Notes under the pieces: model-generated
Database searches by the model: none
What the model saw: only the letters and a program-made list of their open reading frames with translations
Told to the model about the DNA's origin: nothing
Part shown: piece by piece, positions 6,701-14,993 of the stretch
Layout of the letters: each line of letters starts with the position of its first letter
Position numbering within the stretch: position 1 is the stretch's first letter
Position numbers and translations under genes: made by a program
Assembly (NCBI GenBank): GCA_003210775.1
Contig: QCUI01000015.1
Location: 1 to 36,778, forward strand
Length of the DNA: 36,778 nucleotides
Source: Synechococcus sp. AG-679-A04
GTDB lineage: Bacteria > Cyanobacteriota > Cyanobacteriia > PCC-6307 > Cyanobiaceae
Direction: 5' to 3'

Positions 6701-9328
6701 CAGGTTGATCCCTGGAAGATCAATGCCAATCTCTGCCTTTGCATCCCAACTGATTGTTTTCCATGTCATATTTCCATCTTCTTCTACTTGTTCAATTCGT
6801 AGGTCATTAACTTCTCCCTTACCGAGAAAGGAGGAGCTCCCATTTGCTTCTAACGATCCACTTGTTTGATAGCCAATGTTGCTGTCGTATCGGACTGATA
6901 ATTGACTGTTAAACTTTAAATCACCTGCAATATTAATTCCCAGTGATCCGTCTGCTGTATATGAATCAACGAAATAGTTACTCTCATTGTCATTGGCTAT
7001 CGCTTCGCCACCTTGATCCTTGATAATCAGATCACAAATCTTGATGTCACCCCTAAAGACACTTCCTGCAGAAGTCGTCAAGCTCAATTCCTCGATTCTA
7101 TATTCGCCTGGTTGATATTGAACACTTGCCTTGATTCCTGTATTAGTTACTCCAGGAATGTTCAGTTCAAGATTCCCATTGGCTGCCCAGTTGTTAACCA
7201 GCCACTTGCCATCAATATGGGCAAACTTTAGATATTCTAGCTCTCCTTCTCCTAATATATTGTTACCAGATTCTTCTAGTTGCATTCTGCCGATTGAATA
7301 TTCACCAACACCGAGCTCATTGAGCTTAAATGATATGTTCGGTGTTTTTAGACTAATTCCGAATGAATCAAGTGCCAGTTCTCCTTCTGCTTCCCATCCT
7401 AATATTTTCCACTCATTATTTATGTATCCAAATTTAAAGTCTCGTAGAGCCCCGCTTTTGAACAATGATCTGCTATCAACCTGGTCTTCAAACGTCTTTA
7501 ACGCTCCATCTAGTTCATAGATACTTTCCCCGTCATTGTAATCATAGGTAAACTTCATTCCATCCGAAAAGTTCAGCCCTAGTGCGTTGAACCAACTACC
7601 AATTGCACCAGTAGCTTCAATATTTTTGATTCTCCAGGTTTTATTGTCTTGAAAGAATTCAAGATTATTCAAACTAGCATTGGAAAAAATTGATTTTGAG
7701 CCTTCATTGCCGGTAACTGCTATGTCTTTTGCGTTGAATATAGGTTGATTGTTCGCATCTCTGTGGAATCCAACGGTGATGTTGTCCGGTAGGTTAATGC
7801 CTGGAATTAGTTTTGATGTTGGTATTTTCCCATTGACAGACCAACTATCGACAGACCATCGATTGTTGGCAGGATTTTGTTTTAACTTTAATGATTTTAT
7901 ACTTGGGAGCTTATCAAAAAATGGCTGATTTAATGGTAGCTTAAAGTTTCCTAGTTTCAGGATATTGTTGTCCTGATCTTTGCTTGTATCATCATCCACG
8001 ATATTACTTATTTGCGCACCCCCCATGTCCAATCCAGGGATGTCAAAGTTTAATTTTCCTCCGATTGTCCACGGGCCTGGTCTGAATTTTCCATTGGTTA
8101 AATTAAAGCTGATTGAAGGAAGAGTGATGTCCTCAAAGATCCCTCCTGCTTTGATTCCTTGAATGCTATACAATCCATCGTTCGTGTTCTTGTCGCTTTT
8201 ATCCGGTTTTTCGGATTTTGATCGTTCGAATCCGATCTTCGAATTTCTTGTTCCTCCTAATGATCCAAGTCCGAAAAAGTCGACTGAAAAGTCACCGCCA
8301 AAGTTAAACCCCTGAATTGACCAACTGGGAATATTGGACTGGCTTTCTTGGTCTTTATCCTCAGTATTTGATTTTATTTTTATCTCTCCACTTATGTTTG
8401 TAGGTGATAGTTCTAAGTATTTTGCGACTGGATTGCTCGTTGGATCCAGTTGTACCCCTGAGTAGATCGTATAGATTTTTTCTTCTAGATCGTATGTGAT
8501 CTTGATGCTGCCTTCGTTGATCTTAATTCCTTTGATATCAACTAAATCATATTGGGACTGTATCTCAATGCTCCAACTTTTTATCGATCCATTTTCAACA
8601 TTGATGATGGCCTCAACCTTACCGTCGGCACCTTTCTTCAGGATCTCCGCTGGCAGCGTGAATTTGATTGGATTTGAGTTGCCTCCGGCTTTGAGCTGCC
8701 AGCTACTGAAATCTTCCTTGTCTGATGTAACTCCTGTGAGCTTGGTGCCCTTGCTGTAGCTTTTCCCCTGAAGTCCAAGCGCCCCTAAGAGTTGAACCTC
8801 TGCATCGTCTGGAAATCGAAAGCGACCTGTCTGTTCATCTTGAATGGGCTTGTATTCAGAGCTCAGTAACCCATCAGCGGATTGCCATCTTTCGGATGTA
8901 TCGAGTTCGATTTCAAGTTCTCTGACCGCGCTTGTGATGTCTTCGAAGTCTTCGAGTGTGCTGCCCCGCCCCAGCTTGTTCTTGCTGGCGCTGATCCTGA
9001 GTGTGGTGGCTAAGCCCTGTTCAATCGTTTCGCCAGCGTTGCATGCCCAGAGAACAATATGCTTTTGTTTGCTTTGTTCTGTTTGTTGCTGAATTAAGTG
9101 CTTGACGTCGATGCCAGTTCCAATGAATAATTTGTGCGTATTGCCATGGCAGATGATATGGATCGTTTCATGCTCTTTGTTATGGATTTCATCCAGTATC
9201 CTTGAGCCGTTTTCGCTTTTAGGGACAACTCTGATCTGATTGAGATTGTTCTCTCTCAGTCTCCGCAGGCTGGTCTGATTTGCAATTGCTGCGTCGACCA
9301 GCAGATATCTCTCTTTGGTTTTATCCAC
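3764..9328 (-). CDS. Giant DUF4347-containing repeat protein, probable surface or secreted protein
   Basis: 1854 residues. Residues about 8-125 match DUF4347, a domain seen at the N-terminus of very large bacterial adhesin-like proteins: LLVDAAIAN, then ICHGN (His61), then WACNAG (Cys96). From about residue 330 to 1110 there are roughly ten imperfect repeats of about 60-80 residues. Their pattern is a Trp-x-Ile-x-x-Trp-x-Ala-x-Gly strand, a Gly/Pro-containing turn, an ISY strand, a Tyr-x-Val strand, then IFxGxxxVxDLxI (for example WEIQSWNAEGKLGF and WKTISWDAKAEIGI). The composition is almost entirely beta-forming and Gly/Asn/Asp-rich. Residues about 1517-1530 are an SDQ microrepeat. The remaining C-terminus is unique and ends in hydrophobic VFL. 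There is no Sec signal peptide, membrane segment or RTX repeat, so an unidentified type I-like exporter is the best guess. The gene is visibly richer in A+T than its neighbours and lies beside tRNA-Ser and an integrase, which points to lateral acquisition. The role (adhesion, cell-surface coat, defence against grazers) is not shown by the sequence. Confidence 0.75.
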   Translation of the reverse strand: MDKTKERYLLVDAAIANQTSLRRLRENNLNQIRVVPKSENGSRILDEIHNKEHETIHIICHGNTHKLFIGTGIDVKHLIQQQTEQSKQKHIVLWACNAGETIEQGLATTLRISASKNKLGRGSTLEDFEDITSAVRELEIELDTSERWQSADGLLSSEYKPIQDEQTGRFRFPDDAEVQLLGALGLQGKSYSKGTKLTGVTSDKEDFSSWQLKAGGNSNPIKFTLPAEILKKGADGKVEAIINVENGSIKSWSIEIQSQYDLVDIKGIKINEGSIKITYDLEEKIYTIYSGVQLDPTSNPVAKYLELSPTNISGEIKIKSNTEDKDQESQSNIPSWSIQGFNFGGDFSVDFFGLGSLGGTRNSKIGFERSKSEKPDKSDKNTNDGLYSIQGIKAGGIFEDITLPSISFNLTNGKFRPGPWTIGGKLNFDIPGLDMGGAQISNIVDDDTSKDQDNNILKLGNFKLPLNQPFFDKLPSIKSLKLKQNPANNRWSVDSWSVNGKIPTSKLIPGINLPDNITVGFHRDANNQPIFNAKDIAVTGNEGSKSIFSNASLNNLEFFQDNKTWRIKNIEATGAIGSWFNALGLNFSDGMKFTYDYNDGESIYELDGALKTFEDQVDSRSLFKSGALRDFKFGYINNEWKILGWEAEGELALDSFGISLKTPNISFKLNELGVGEYSIGRMQLEESGNNILGEGELEYLKFAHIDGKWLVNNWAANGNLELNIPGVTNTGIKASVQYQPGEYRIEELSLTTSAGSVFRGDIKICDLIIKDQGGEAIANDNESNYFVDSYTADGSLGINIAGDLKFNSQLSVRYDSNIGYQTSGSLEANGSSSFLGKGEVNDLRIEQVEEDGNMTWKTISWDAKAEIGIDLPGINLDGQAEVSFDSSNGEQYTVKNATLAVDAESIFAVGATLNEMIITENPNAKDSDASKWIIENWNGTGALNIGSDDFNLANANIDVSYEQGIYTVDGTLSTTNNLFKGEANISDMKIVKDGTNWEIQSWNAEGKLGFEIDGLDLNSDATVKISYKKGEEEGDKGQYLLGGDLAVKAGGIFEGNVTAEDVKLTKANNEWDVETGKFTGDVNIETPIGEDKKLTVSGRTTLDYQHDSSTKQTIFRQDQKESGLKIESPQFNSEANIGFARIDNGAGQAYFKYLTGAIGDTSIDVGELKFKIPNTGIEFGFAQNPVQTGNNINYETIYAVNGGVDFNLIPGLEVNLQAGDLSTMQEAMESFYENDGFTNLQKSNVSDAQWNIGNIKGSAAFGDGESKSTTLDLGIVEIKDLSVSSGINIGDKTNPFGLFKYSGVNRTVEKPQDSIVSVDVKDITPKINLFKNLLPSFAEKLEIFTDPLKLPVDQLLYPHLGNVYKEVDNAINGVFNEIPSVIWGLVPDSWDPRPVTVGTDLGRKIGNNIASVVDNIYLIRSIMPGSNIKPINLASKLQDTQNFIQTISMISKKEGKSFDKKDDDTDATGKNFPKFENPLLSFEFNPKTPGVFTDKTQLPSPSMPGFGWNPDIPSFTSQSDQSDQSDQSEKSNKISFPAIGSIGGISGLLKNIFLTPDKAGSIDLMEINFAKKVDGKPVSFESPFPGFKMTTKTGMGMNIKTTAGIEMSGNQLLEIFRENPIDSLERIIADYSYWDLGNTSAKFEPSVELNAGFELLSKKYVESFRDGIEPISGWAGWDKGHAIGAMINIPITGGIEIAPKNKEKVSLRQILDSDISDVIGIDIGGDAIKLITQIAINYAIGETSIKVFEKELIKPFASNQLQNNWGQEIFDAITGIDFEMNDQNQPEVLTLIDRNDWWEDSKLSLIDDIFKTQFEGIDLFQAFLLYQDPRDLIASNYEKYLDELLSMASESVFL
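4743..4778. repeat. 9-bp microsatellite inside the giant gene
   Basis: Four perfect tandem copies of TCAGATTGA. In the minus-strand gene they encode a Ser-Asp-Gln triplet repeat at about residue 1520. Because the unit is three codons, gain or loss of copies changes length but not frame. It forms a flexible polar linker before the C-terminal part. Confidence 0.95.
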
Positions 9329-9338
9329 TTACGATTTC

Positions 9339-9485
9339 TTGGAGACTATTTCTTTTCTCTATAGCCAAATCTCTGTCTTCGCTTTTATCTTTATTAAATC
9401 TTATAATTGGCTTATTGCTAAAGCTGCGCCAAGTGAAAGCTTTGCTGATGCGCTTGACCCATTGGTTTCGCCTCTTTATGCCTAA
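9339..9485 (+). CDS. Possible 48-residue membrane protein, or remnant of a gene end
   Basis: A plus-strand frame can start at TTG 9339 and ends at TAA 9483-9485. The product has a hydrophobic stretch (residues about 4-25, including ISVFAFIFIKSYNWLIA) and a protein-like tail APSESFADALDPLVSPLYA. A plus-strand terminator follows at 9548-9581, which would otherwise have no gene to serve. Against it: there is no ribosome binding site, a TTG start would be needed, and the start lies only 11 bp from the divergent giant gene, so any promoter must sit inside that gene. It could instead be the surviving 3' end of a gene that was cut when the giant gene arrived. Confidence 0.3.
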   Translation: METISFLYSQISVFAFIFIKSYNWLIAKAAPSESFADALDPLVSPLYA

Positions 9486-9547
9486 TGCTCTTGTTGTTTC
9501 TCTTGATCAGTTGAAGGTTCTAGGTCGCTGACATCTAGGCAGCGAGG

Positions 9548-9581
9548 AATGGCTTAGACGCTGTGCCTAAGCCGTTGTTTT
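9548..9581 (+). terminator. Plus-strand intrinsic terminator between the giant gene and nrdJ
   Basis: GGCTTAG (9550-9556) pairs with CTAAGCC (9566-9572) across a 9-base loop and is followed by GTTGTTTTT. On the minus strand the hairpin has no U-tract, so it does not look like the nrdJ terminator. It implies a rightward transcript from 9.3-9.5 kb. Confidence 0.6.
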
Positions 9582-9596
9582 TGCGGTTTGACTTGA

Positions 9597-11933
9597 TCAG
9601 CTTTTCGGCTTGGCCAAAGGCAGCAGGCACTTGTCTGAATCACAACCGGCAGGCCCCGCTTCGCTGATCTCACCCATGTCGTAGCGCTGCAGTGCTTCGA
9701 AGAAGTCAGTGCTTACGCGACGCTGGATCACATCGGCTTGCATCCGCTCATAGGTCTCAGCGTCGATGGGCTCAAACGGCAGACGCGGGAAGGTGGCGTT
9801 GGCGTCGAAACGGGCCAGCAAGGCTGCTGAGATGTAACCCTCTCCACGATCGATTGTGCCGTGCAGAGCATCGACGAGAGCATCGATTTCATGCTCACGG
9901 AATTCGATTGTCGCCGAAGTGTTGTGAGCGGTGTAGTGGGTCTGAACCTGCATGTAGAAATCGAACTGGGCCATGGCCGAGAAGGCGTTGATGTCCACTG
10001 CATCCGCGCCGGGCATGTTGGCCCAGCTCACTTCGGTGGGGATTTCCACTAGCCATTCGGTGCAACGCGGATCGAACGGATCATCCAGCAGCCGGCCCTG
10101 CTCGTCCTTGTCGGACTGGGATGGCACCACGGTGTAGCCGTAGTCCATGCAAGCCATCGCCACCGGGTCGTTCTTGCCGAAGGTGATGCGGCGGATGAAG
10201 CGCTGAGCCTTGGGGGGGTGCCAGCCAGGGGCAGCACCGGTGAGCAGGCTTTTGGTGCCGGCGGGTTGCACTGTTGTGCAGCGGTTGGGGCGACGCAGTC
10301 CGTGACGGTCGCAGTAGTCCCAAACCGCCTCATTCACGGTTGTCTTCCAGCGACTGAGATACTCCGCTTCCTGACGCTTGAAGTCCTGGCCTTCTTCGGT
10401 ATCTGGGCGACCGGCTTCCCACCATTTCAGCCAGGGGGTTCCGAAGGCGTGCACAAAGAAATCGAACAGTCCCGTGAAACTCACGCCAACGATCGGATCC
10501 CAAGCGCGGCTTTGGCGATAGCGCTCCACTTCGAATTGATGATTCAGTAGGCAAGCCACCGACAAGGCACCAGCTCTAAAGGCGTCGCGTTGACCCTCGT
10601 CATCACTGGGATCGATCTGGTTGAGATGAACTTCCGCGAGGTTGCAGTGGAAGTCTGCACCGAGAATCTCACCACAGGGATTGAGCCCGTAGCGTCCGAG
10701 TCGATGCTCGAGTTCGTTATCTGCAATTGGGCCGTGATTCAGATTCAGCCAGCGACCAGCCTCTTCTTTGCCTTGATCGCAATAGATGTCGATGAATTCC
10801 CGACGCAGTTCAGGGGTGGAGAGAAGATCGGCATTAGAGCGAGCAATCGCTTCAGGCGCGAACTGGATTGCTCCCTCACCACTGTGGAACTGGCGGGTCA
10901 CAGCTTCTAGCAGCACTTCCCGACTGGGGCGGGTGTGATAAACCCGGGTGTGATTGGCCATGCGCAGGGCGTCACGCTCGGGATCAATCCGCCAATTGCC
11001 ATCTGCATCCTGCTGCCAGAGGTTGTCTTTAGCGCCGGCCGCGCTGGTGTCGTTGAACGCGAACTGACGCATACCTGCGCTGCGTCGGATGTTGCCGGCC
11101 ACGATCGTGACGGCAGCCTCATCAATCAGCAGACAGCATTCAATGGATGTCAGTCTGCGTCCAACGGCTTTGCCAAGAAGACGGGCCACACGTCCGTAGA
11201 GATCCTTCAACTTGACCGGGTTGGCCATACCACCGAACCCCTTGAGGGTTTCGCCAACAGGGCGAACATCGGAGAGGTCCACCTCAACCTTCACTGTGCG
11301 CCCTTCAAAACGCTCATCGCTGCTGAGGTTGAGCAGCAACTGATAACTATCGACCCAACCGCGACGGGTATCGCCCACGCGGATTGAAACGCTGTCGCCA
11401 TCGATGGTGTAGCTGGTGGAGTCCTGACGCTCACCAGCAGGTGTTGCACCGATGTCGGTGACCTTGATGACCTCAATCGGATTGATGACTACCGGTAGTC
11501 GATCGATCAGGTGCGGTTCGATGATGGCGCCTGTGCCGCAACCCATCATCGCCAGGTCCATCATCAGACCGAAGGCTTCCCAGTCCACAAGGTTGGTGGA
11601 GGTGCAGTTGTAGGAGCCGGAGAAATTCTCTTGGCGTTCGATCCAGGGGGTTCCTCCGATCCACAGCCAACGTCCCGAAGGCAAAGCTTTCTGATTGGCC
11701 TGCATTCGTGCCAACAGCGACACCTCTTCGTCGGTCAGCTGGCCGAGCTTCTGCAATCCACCGAGGTTGCGGGATCCAACTTCACTCCAGCTCTCTCTGC
11801 CGGTGGTGCGGCGTCGGCTGTAGGTCCGATAGAAAACGGGGTTGGCTGCGGGTGCTGTGGCGGGGAAGTCGCCATTGCTGGACAAGGTTTCGGCGATGTC
11901 CTTGGTGTCACTGCGGCTTGGAGACAGGGTCAC
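9597..11933 (-). CDS. nrdJ: Adenosylcobalamin-dependent ribonucleoside-triphosphate reductase (class II)
   Basis: 778 residues, slightly longer than the 739-residue Lactobacillus leichmannii type enzyme. It reduces ribonucleoside triphosphates to deoxyribonucleotides, using a thiyl radical generated from adenosylcobalamin. Visible catalytic features: Cys110 in NCTST and Cys430 in DFHCN (the likely redox pair), Cys420 and Glu422 in NPCGEI (the radical cysteine and acid), and a C-terminal CDSDKC shuttle pair that re-reduces the active site. GGMANP and QPAGTKSLL are further family signatures. The monomeric class II form, which needs no oxygen and no iron, is usual in marine picocyanobacteria and ties DNA synthesis to a corrinoid supply. 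The start is a GTG at 11933 with no obvious ribosome binding site. I found no B12-box (GCCACTG-like) riboswitch in the 200 bp upstream. It is transcribed divergently from the methyltransferase gene. Confidence 0.97.
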   Translation of the reverse strand: MTLSPSRSDTKDIAETLSSNGDFPATAPAANPVFYRTYSRRRTTGRESWSEVGSRNLGGLQKLGQLTDEEVSLLARMQANQKALPSGRWLWIGGTPWIERQENFSGSYNCTSTNLVDWEAFGLMMDLAMMGCGTGAIIEPHLIDRLPVVINPIEVIKVTDIGATPAGERQDSTSYTIDGDSVSIRVGDTRRGWVDSYQLLLNLSSDERFEGRTVKVEVDLSDVRPVGETLKGFGGMANPVKLKDLYGRVARLLGKAVGRRLTSIECCLLIDEAAVTIVAGNIRRSAGMRQFAFNDTSAAGAKDNLWQQDADGNWRIDPERDALRMANHTRVYHTRPSREVLLEAVTRQFHSGEGAIQFAPEAIARSNADLLSTPELRREFIDIYCDQGKEEAGRWLNLNHGPIADNELEHRLGRYGLNPCGEILGADFHCNLAEVHLNQIDPSDDEGQRDAFRAGALSVACLLNHQFEVERYRQSRAWDPIVGVSFTGLFDFFVHAFGTPWLKWWEAGRPDTEEGQDFKRQEAEYLSRWKTTVNEAVWDYCDRHGLRRPNRCTTVQPAGTKSLLTGAAPGWHPPKAQRFIRRITFGKNDPVAMACMDYGYTVVPSQSDKDEQGRLLDDPFDPRCTEWLVEIPTEVSWANMPGADAVDINAFSAMAQFDFYMQVQTHYTAHNTSATIEFREHEIDALVDALHGTIDRGEGYISAALLARFDANATFPRLPFEPIDAETYERMQADVIQRRVSTDFFEALQRYDMGEISEAGPAGCDSDKCLLPLAKPKS

Positions 11934-12135
11934 GTTGTCAGGCGGGTCAGTGCGAGCACCCTAACGCCAGTAATGGGGGTAGCAAGTGGTTGGTGGCACT
12001 ATCTGCAGTGTCGCTGCTCGAAAGGTGTGAGGGGCTGCCACCATTCCGACCAGTCATCCTGACCAGGCAGATGGATCGAATCGAGATTCCCCTCCCCACA
12101 AAGGCTCTGAAGCTGTATTTCACTGAATCAAGTCG

Positions 12136-12849
12136 ATGATTCTGCGCATTCCTGAACCTGAAGTGATGAACGACCCGCTGCAGGTGGATGCCTATGCAGC
12201 AGCTGATTTCAGTGGAACTGATCAGGCGATGGTGGAGCGGATCTCCATGTTGCTTGAGTCATCGGGAGCGTCTTTCGCGGCAAAGGCTCGTTTGCTGGAT
12301 CTCGGCTGTGGGCCAGGAAACATCACCGCTCGTCTGGCCCAGCGGTGGCCTGGCTGTTCGGTGCTCGGACTTGATGCGGCTGATCGGATGGTTGCTGTGG
12401 CGGACGATCGCCGTCGTGCGGCTGGGTTGTCCCGAGAGCGTCTTCGCTATAGGCAGGCTCTGCTGCCGATCCATCGGGCAGATCAACCGGCGGATTTGAT
12501 TGTCAGTAACAGCTTGCTGCATCATCTCCACGATCCTCAGCAGCTTTGGTCATCGCTGATTCCATTGGCATCGCTTCACTGCCTGGTGCTGCATCGCGAC
12601 CTTCGCCGTCCAGACAGCGAGGCAAGCATTGATCGACTTTGTCAGTGCCATGTCGCTGACGCTCCGTTGGTGCTGCAACGGGATTATCGGGCTTCACTGC
12701 ATGCGTCCTTCACGTTGGAGGAGGTCAAATCGCAGTTGCAGCATGCCGGTCTGGGGCATCTGCAGGTGGTTGCCGTGGAAGATCGCTACCTGGAGGTGAG
12801 TGGCTGGATCACGGGCTGTCAGGCTGGATCCGAACAATGCAGGCCATGA
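12136..12849 (+). CDS. Class I SAM-dependent methyltransferase
   Basis: 237 residues with a Rossmann methyltransferase core. Motif I DLGCGPGN is at 55-62, an acidic residue after strand beta2 ([10 protein letters not shown]) binds the ribose of S-adenosylmethionine, and the motif IV-like strand is [14 protein letters not shown]. The HHLHD following motif IV is common in small-molecule (ubiquinone/menaquinone/Mg-protoporphyrin type) methyltransferases, but the substrate cannot be told from sequence. The N-terminal [22 protein letters not shown], before the core, looks like a substrate-side helix, which supports the ATG at 12136 rather than the ATG at 12166. Its stop codon overlaps the likely prfC start (ATGA), so the two genes are probably co-translated. 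Confidence 0.85.
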   Translation: MILRIPEPEVMNDPLQVDAYAAADFSGTDQAMVERISMLLESSGASFAAKARLLDLGCGPGNITARLAQRWPGCSVLGLDAADRMVAVADDRRRAAGLSRERLRYRQALLPIHRADQPADLIVSNSLLHHLHDPQQLWSSLIPLASLHCLVLHRDLRRPDSEASIDRLCQCHVADAPLVLQRDYRASLHASFTLEEVKSQLQHAGLGHLQVVAVEDRYLEVSGWITGCQAGSEQCRP

Positions 12850-14483
12850 GTACCGATTCAGCACTTCAGGACGGACGTGAGCTGCTGGATGCGGTGGCGC
12901 GACGCCGCAATTTTGCGATTATTTCCCACCCTGACGCGGGTAAAACCACGCTCACTGAGAAATTGCTGCTGTACGGGGGCGCTATTCAGCAAGCTGGTGC
13001 TGTGAAAGCTCGCGGTGAACAGCGCAAGGTCACATCCGATTGGATGGAAATTGAGAAGCAACGAGGTATTTCGATCACCTCCACTGTTCTTCAGTTTGAT
13101 TACACGGGTAACACCATCAATCTGCTGGATACGCCCGGCCACCAGGATTTCTCGGAAGACACCTACCGGACCCTGGCAGCAGCGGATAACGCCGTGATGC
13201 TTGAAGACGCGGCCAAGGGGCTTGAGCCGCAGACCCGCAAGCTGTTTGAGGTTTGCCGCATGCGGGAAATTCCTATCTTCACGTTCATCAACAAGATGGA
13301 TCGACCGGGTCGGGAACCTCTCGCACTACTTGATGAAATTGAATCGGAGCTGGAACTGACTCCTTGGGCCGTGAACTGGCCGATCGGCAGTGGCGAACAG
13401 TTCCGTGGTGTGATTGACCGTCGTTCCCATGAAGTGATTTTGTTCAGTCGTGCTGAACGCGGGCGCCAATCGGAAGAACGCCATCTCTCCTTGGATGATC
13501 CTGAGCTCCAAGCGCTTGTGGAACCTGAGCTGCTCGAACAGGCTGTTGAGGAGATGGAGCTGCTGGATGCTGCAGGCGCTGAACTTGATCTAGAGCTGGT
13601 GCATGCCGGCGAGCTGACACCTGTGTTCTTTGGTTCGGCAATGACCAATTTCGGTGTGCGCCCCTTCCTGAATGCGTTTCTGGAGATGGCTCAGAAGCCT
13701 GTGGCGCGCCAGGGGCAAGACGGTCCGGTGGACCCTTTGCGGCCTGACTTCAGTGGTTTTGTGTTCAAACTGCAGGCCAACATGGATCCTCGTCACAGGG
13801 ATCGGGTCGCTTTTGTACGCGTCTGCAGCGGACGTTTTGAAAAAGACATGACAGTCCGTCATGCCCGCACGGGAAAAGCCATTCGTTTGTCACGTCCACA
13901 GAAACTGTTCGGTCAGGATCGTGAGGTTGTGGAGGATGCATTCCCGGGTGACGTGATTGGACTCAACAATCCCGGGATGTTCTCGATCGGCGACACCCTC
14001 TACACCGGAACCAAGGTGGAGTACGAAGGGATTCCCTGTTTCAGTCCAGAGATCTTCAGCTGGCTGCGTAATCCCAATCCTTCAGCATTCAAAAATTTCC
14101 GTAAGGGGGTCAATGAATTACGTGAGGAGGGAGCAGTACAGATCCTCTACGACAATGACGAAAGCAAAAGGGATCCGATTCTTGCTGCAGTCGGTCAGCT
14201 CCAACTTGAGGTCGTGCAGCATCGTCTTCAGAACGAATACGGGGTTGAAACACGGTTGGAGCCGCTTGGGTATCAAGTTGCTCGTTGGGTCACTGGTGGA
14301 TGGTCCTCTCTGGAAAAGGTCGGTCGGATCTTCAATTGCAAAACCGTGAGGGATGCATGGAATCGTCCGGTTCTGTTATTCAAGAACGATTGGAATCTCA
14401 ATCAGCTGCATGAAGAGCATCCCGATCTTGAGCTCAGTGCTGTGGCTCCTGTTGTGAGTGGAGTCGAGCCGATCAGCCTTTGA
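12846..14483 (+). CDS. prfC: Peptide chain release factor 3
   Basis: About 545 residues, the normal length for RF3, a translational GTPase that recycles RF1/RF2 from the ribosome after termination. GTPase motifs are intact: G1 HPDAGKTT (about residue 28), G2 region RGISIT, G3 DTPGH (about 95), G4 NKMD (about 149) and G5 GSAM. RF3 rather than EF-G identity is shown by the [20 protein letters not shown] start, by [17 protein letters not shown] and by the short C-terminus without EF-G domain IV. I chose ATG 12846, which overlaps the previous stop as ATGA. An in-frame ATG at 12837 would add three residues. No terminator is visible right after the stop. Confidence 0.96.
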   Translation: MSTDSALQDGRELLDAVARRRNFAIISHPDAGKTTLTEKLLLYGGAIQQAGAVKARGEQRKVTSDWMEIEKQRGISITSTVLQFDYTGNTINLLDTPGHQDFSEDTYRTLAAADNAVMLEDAAKGLEPQTRKLFEVCRMREIPIFTFINKMDRPGREPLALLDEIESELELTPWAVNWPIGSGEQFRGVIDRRSHEVILFSRAERGRQSEERHLSLDDPELQALVEPELLEQAVEEMELLDAAGAELDLELVHAGELTPVFFGSAMTNFGVRPFLNAFLEMAQKPVARQGQDGPVDPLRPDFSGFVFKLQANMDPRHRDRVAFVRVCSGRFEKDMTVRHARTGKAIRLSRPQKLFGQDREVVEDAFPGDVIGLNNPGMFSIGDTLYTGTKVEYEGIPCFSPEIFSWLRNPNPSAFKNFRKGVNELREEGAVQILYDNDESKRDPILAAVGQLQLEVVQHRLQNEYGVETRLEPLGYQVARWVTGGWSSLEKVGRIFNCKTVRDAWNRPVLLFKNDWNLNQLHEEHPDLELSAVAPVVSGVEPISL

Positions 14484-14993
14484 TCGCAGTGCTCGCGGAA
14501 TGTTCCGACATTTGAAAGCCTTCTAATTGGCATTAGCTTGCCTTGCTGTAACCAGGAAGTTCTGCTCTGTGGTGCTGGGAATTTTTTTCGCAGCAGTCAT
14601 GACTTAAGGACCATTGCAATCAAAAAGGCCTGGCTTACAAATATGTTAATTTGCCCCTTACGTTTCAGAATGGGAAGCATCTTTTTTGAAGATACTCCTC
14701 AAGGGACGATTATTTATCGGCTAAATCAAAATTGCAAAGATGCAACTCAGAAGGATCTTGATCAATATTAAAGAGTTTCTTTTTCAGGCCAGTTGAAGTT
14801 TGGTTTGCGGCTTCTCCGCCGCTGCTTTCAGGGAAGTTTGTGCTGGTCTGCAGGAGGCTGCTCGTGGGCTTGTTTCAGAGCGCTACCGAGATCTGATGGG
14901 AATCGTTGTTGGCTTGAATCCCAATCCTTGCTGAAATATTTAGATTCTCTCACTATTGCTTTTCAGTCACGGGCAGGCAAGTCCATCGCCAGA
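14484..14993. other. 510-bp gap, locally A+T-rich, with two weak coding traces
   Basis: No convincing intact gene lies here. A 33-codon frame at 14670-14771 (plus; begins MGSIFFEDTPQG) sits in an A+T-rich stretch without a ribosome binding site. A 45-codon frame at 14797-14931, stop at 14932-14934, reads like a protein end (FREVCAGLQEAARGLVSERY) but has no proper start. The region may be decayed gene remains or the leader of the gene at 14994. Confidence 0.45.
14797..14934 (+). pseudogene. Possible remnant of a gene 3' end
   Basis: The frame is open for 45 codons and closes at TGA 14932-14934. It has a natural-looking helical composition (AAFREVCAGLQEAARGLV, then SERYRDLMGIVVGLNPNPC) and codon choice like the neighbouring genes. 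A stop lies just upstream and there is no ATG or ribosome binding site, so it is not a complete gene. I do not recognise the family. Confidence 0.25.

Noticed and set aside
9280-9531. 83-codon plus-strand frame with Leu/Ser-rich hydrophobic product
   Set aside because: It begins inside the giant gene's first codons and has low-complexity Leu content. The alternative frame at 9339-9485 in the same interval has a more natural tail.
11934-12135. Possible cobalamin riboswitch before nrdJ
   Set aside because: A B12-dependent enzyme gene is a logical place for one, but I see no B12-box-like core or convincing stem set in the upstream 200 bp on the minus strand.
13163-13648. 161-codon Ser-rich minus-strand frame inside prfC
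   Set aside because: A Ser/Arg-dominated reverse frame of a well-identified GTPase gene, with no supporting signals.
14793-14993. Upstream extension of the 81-residue gene to a TTG start
   Set aside because: The extension is Cys/Trp/Arg-rich and unlike the rest, and it overlaps a better-looking frame. The ATG at 14994 is a cleaner start.
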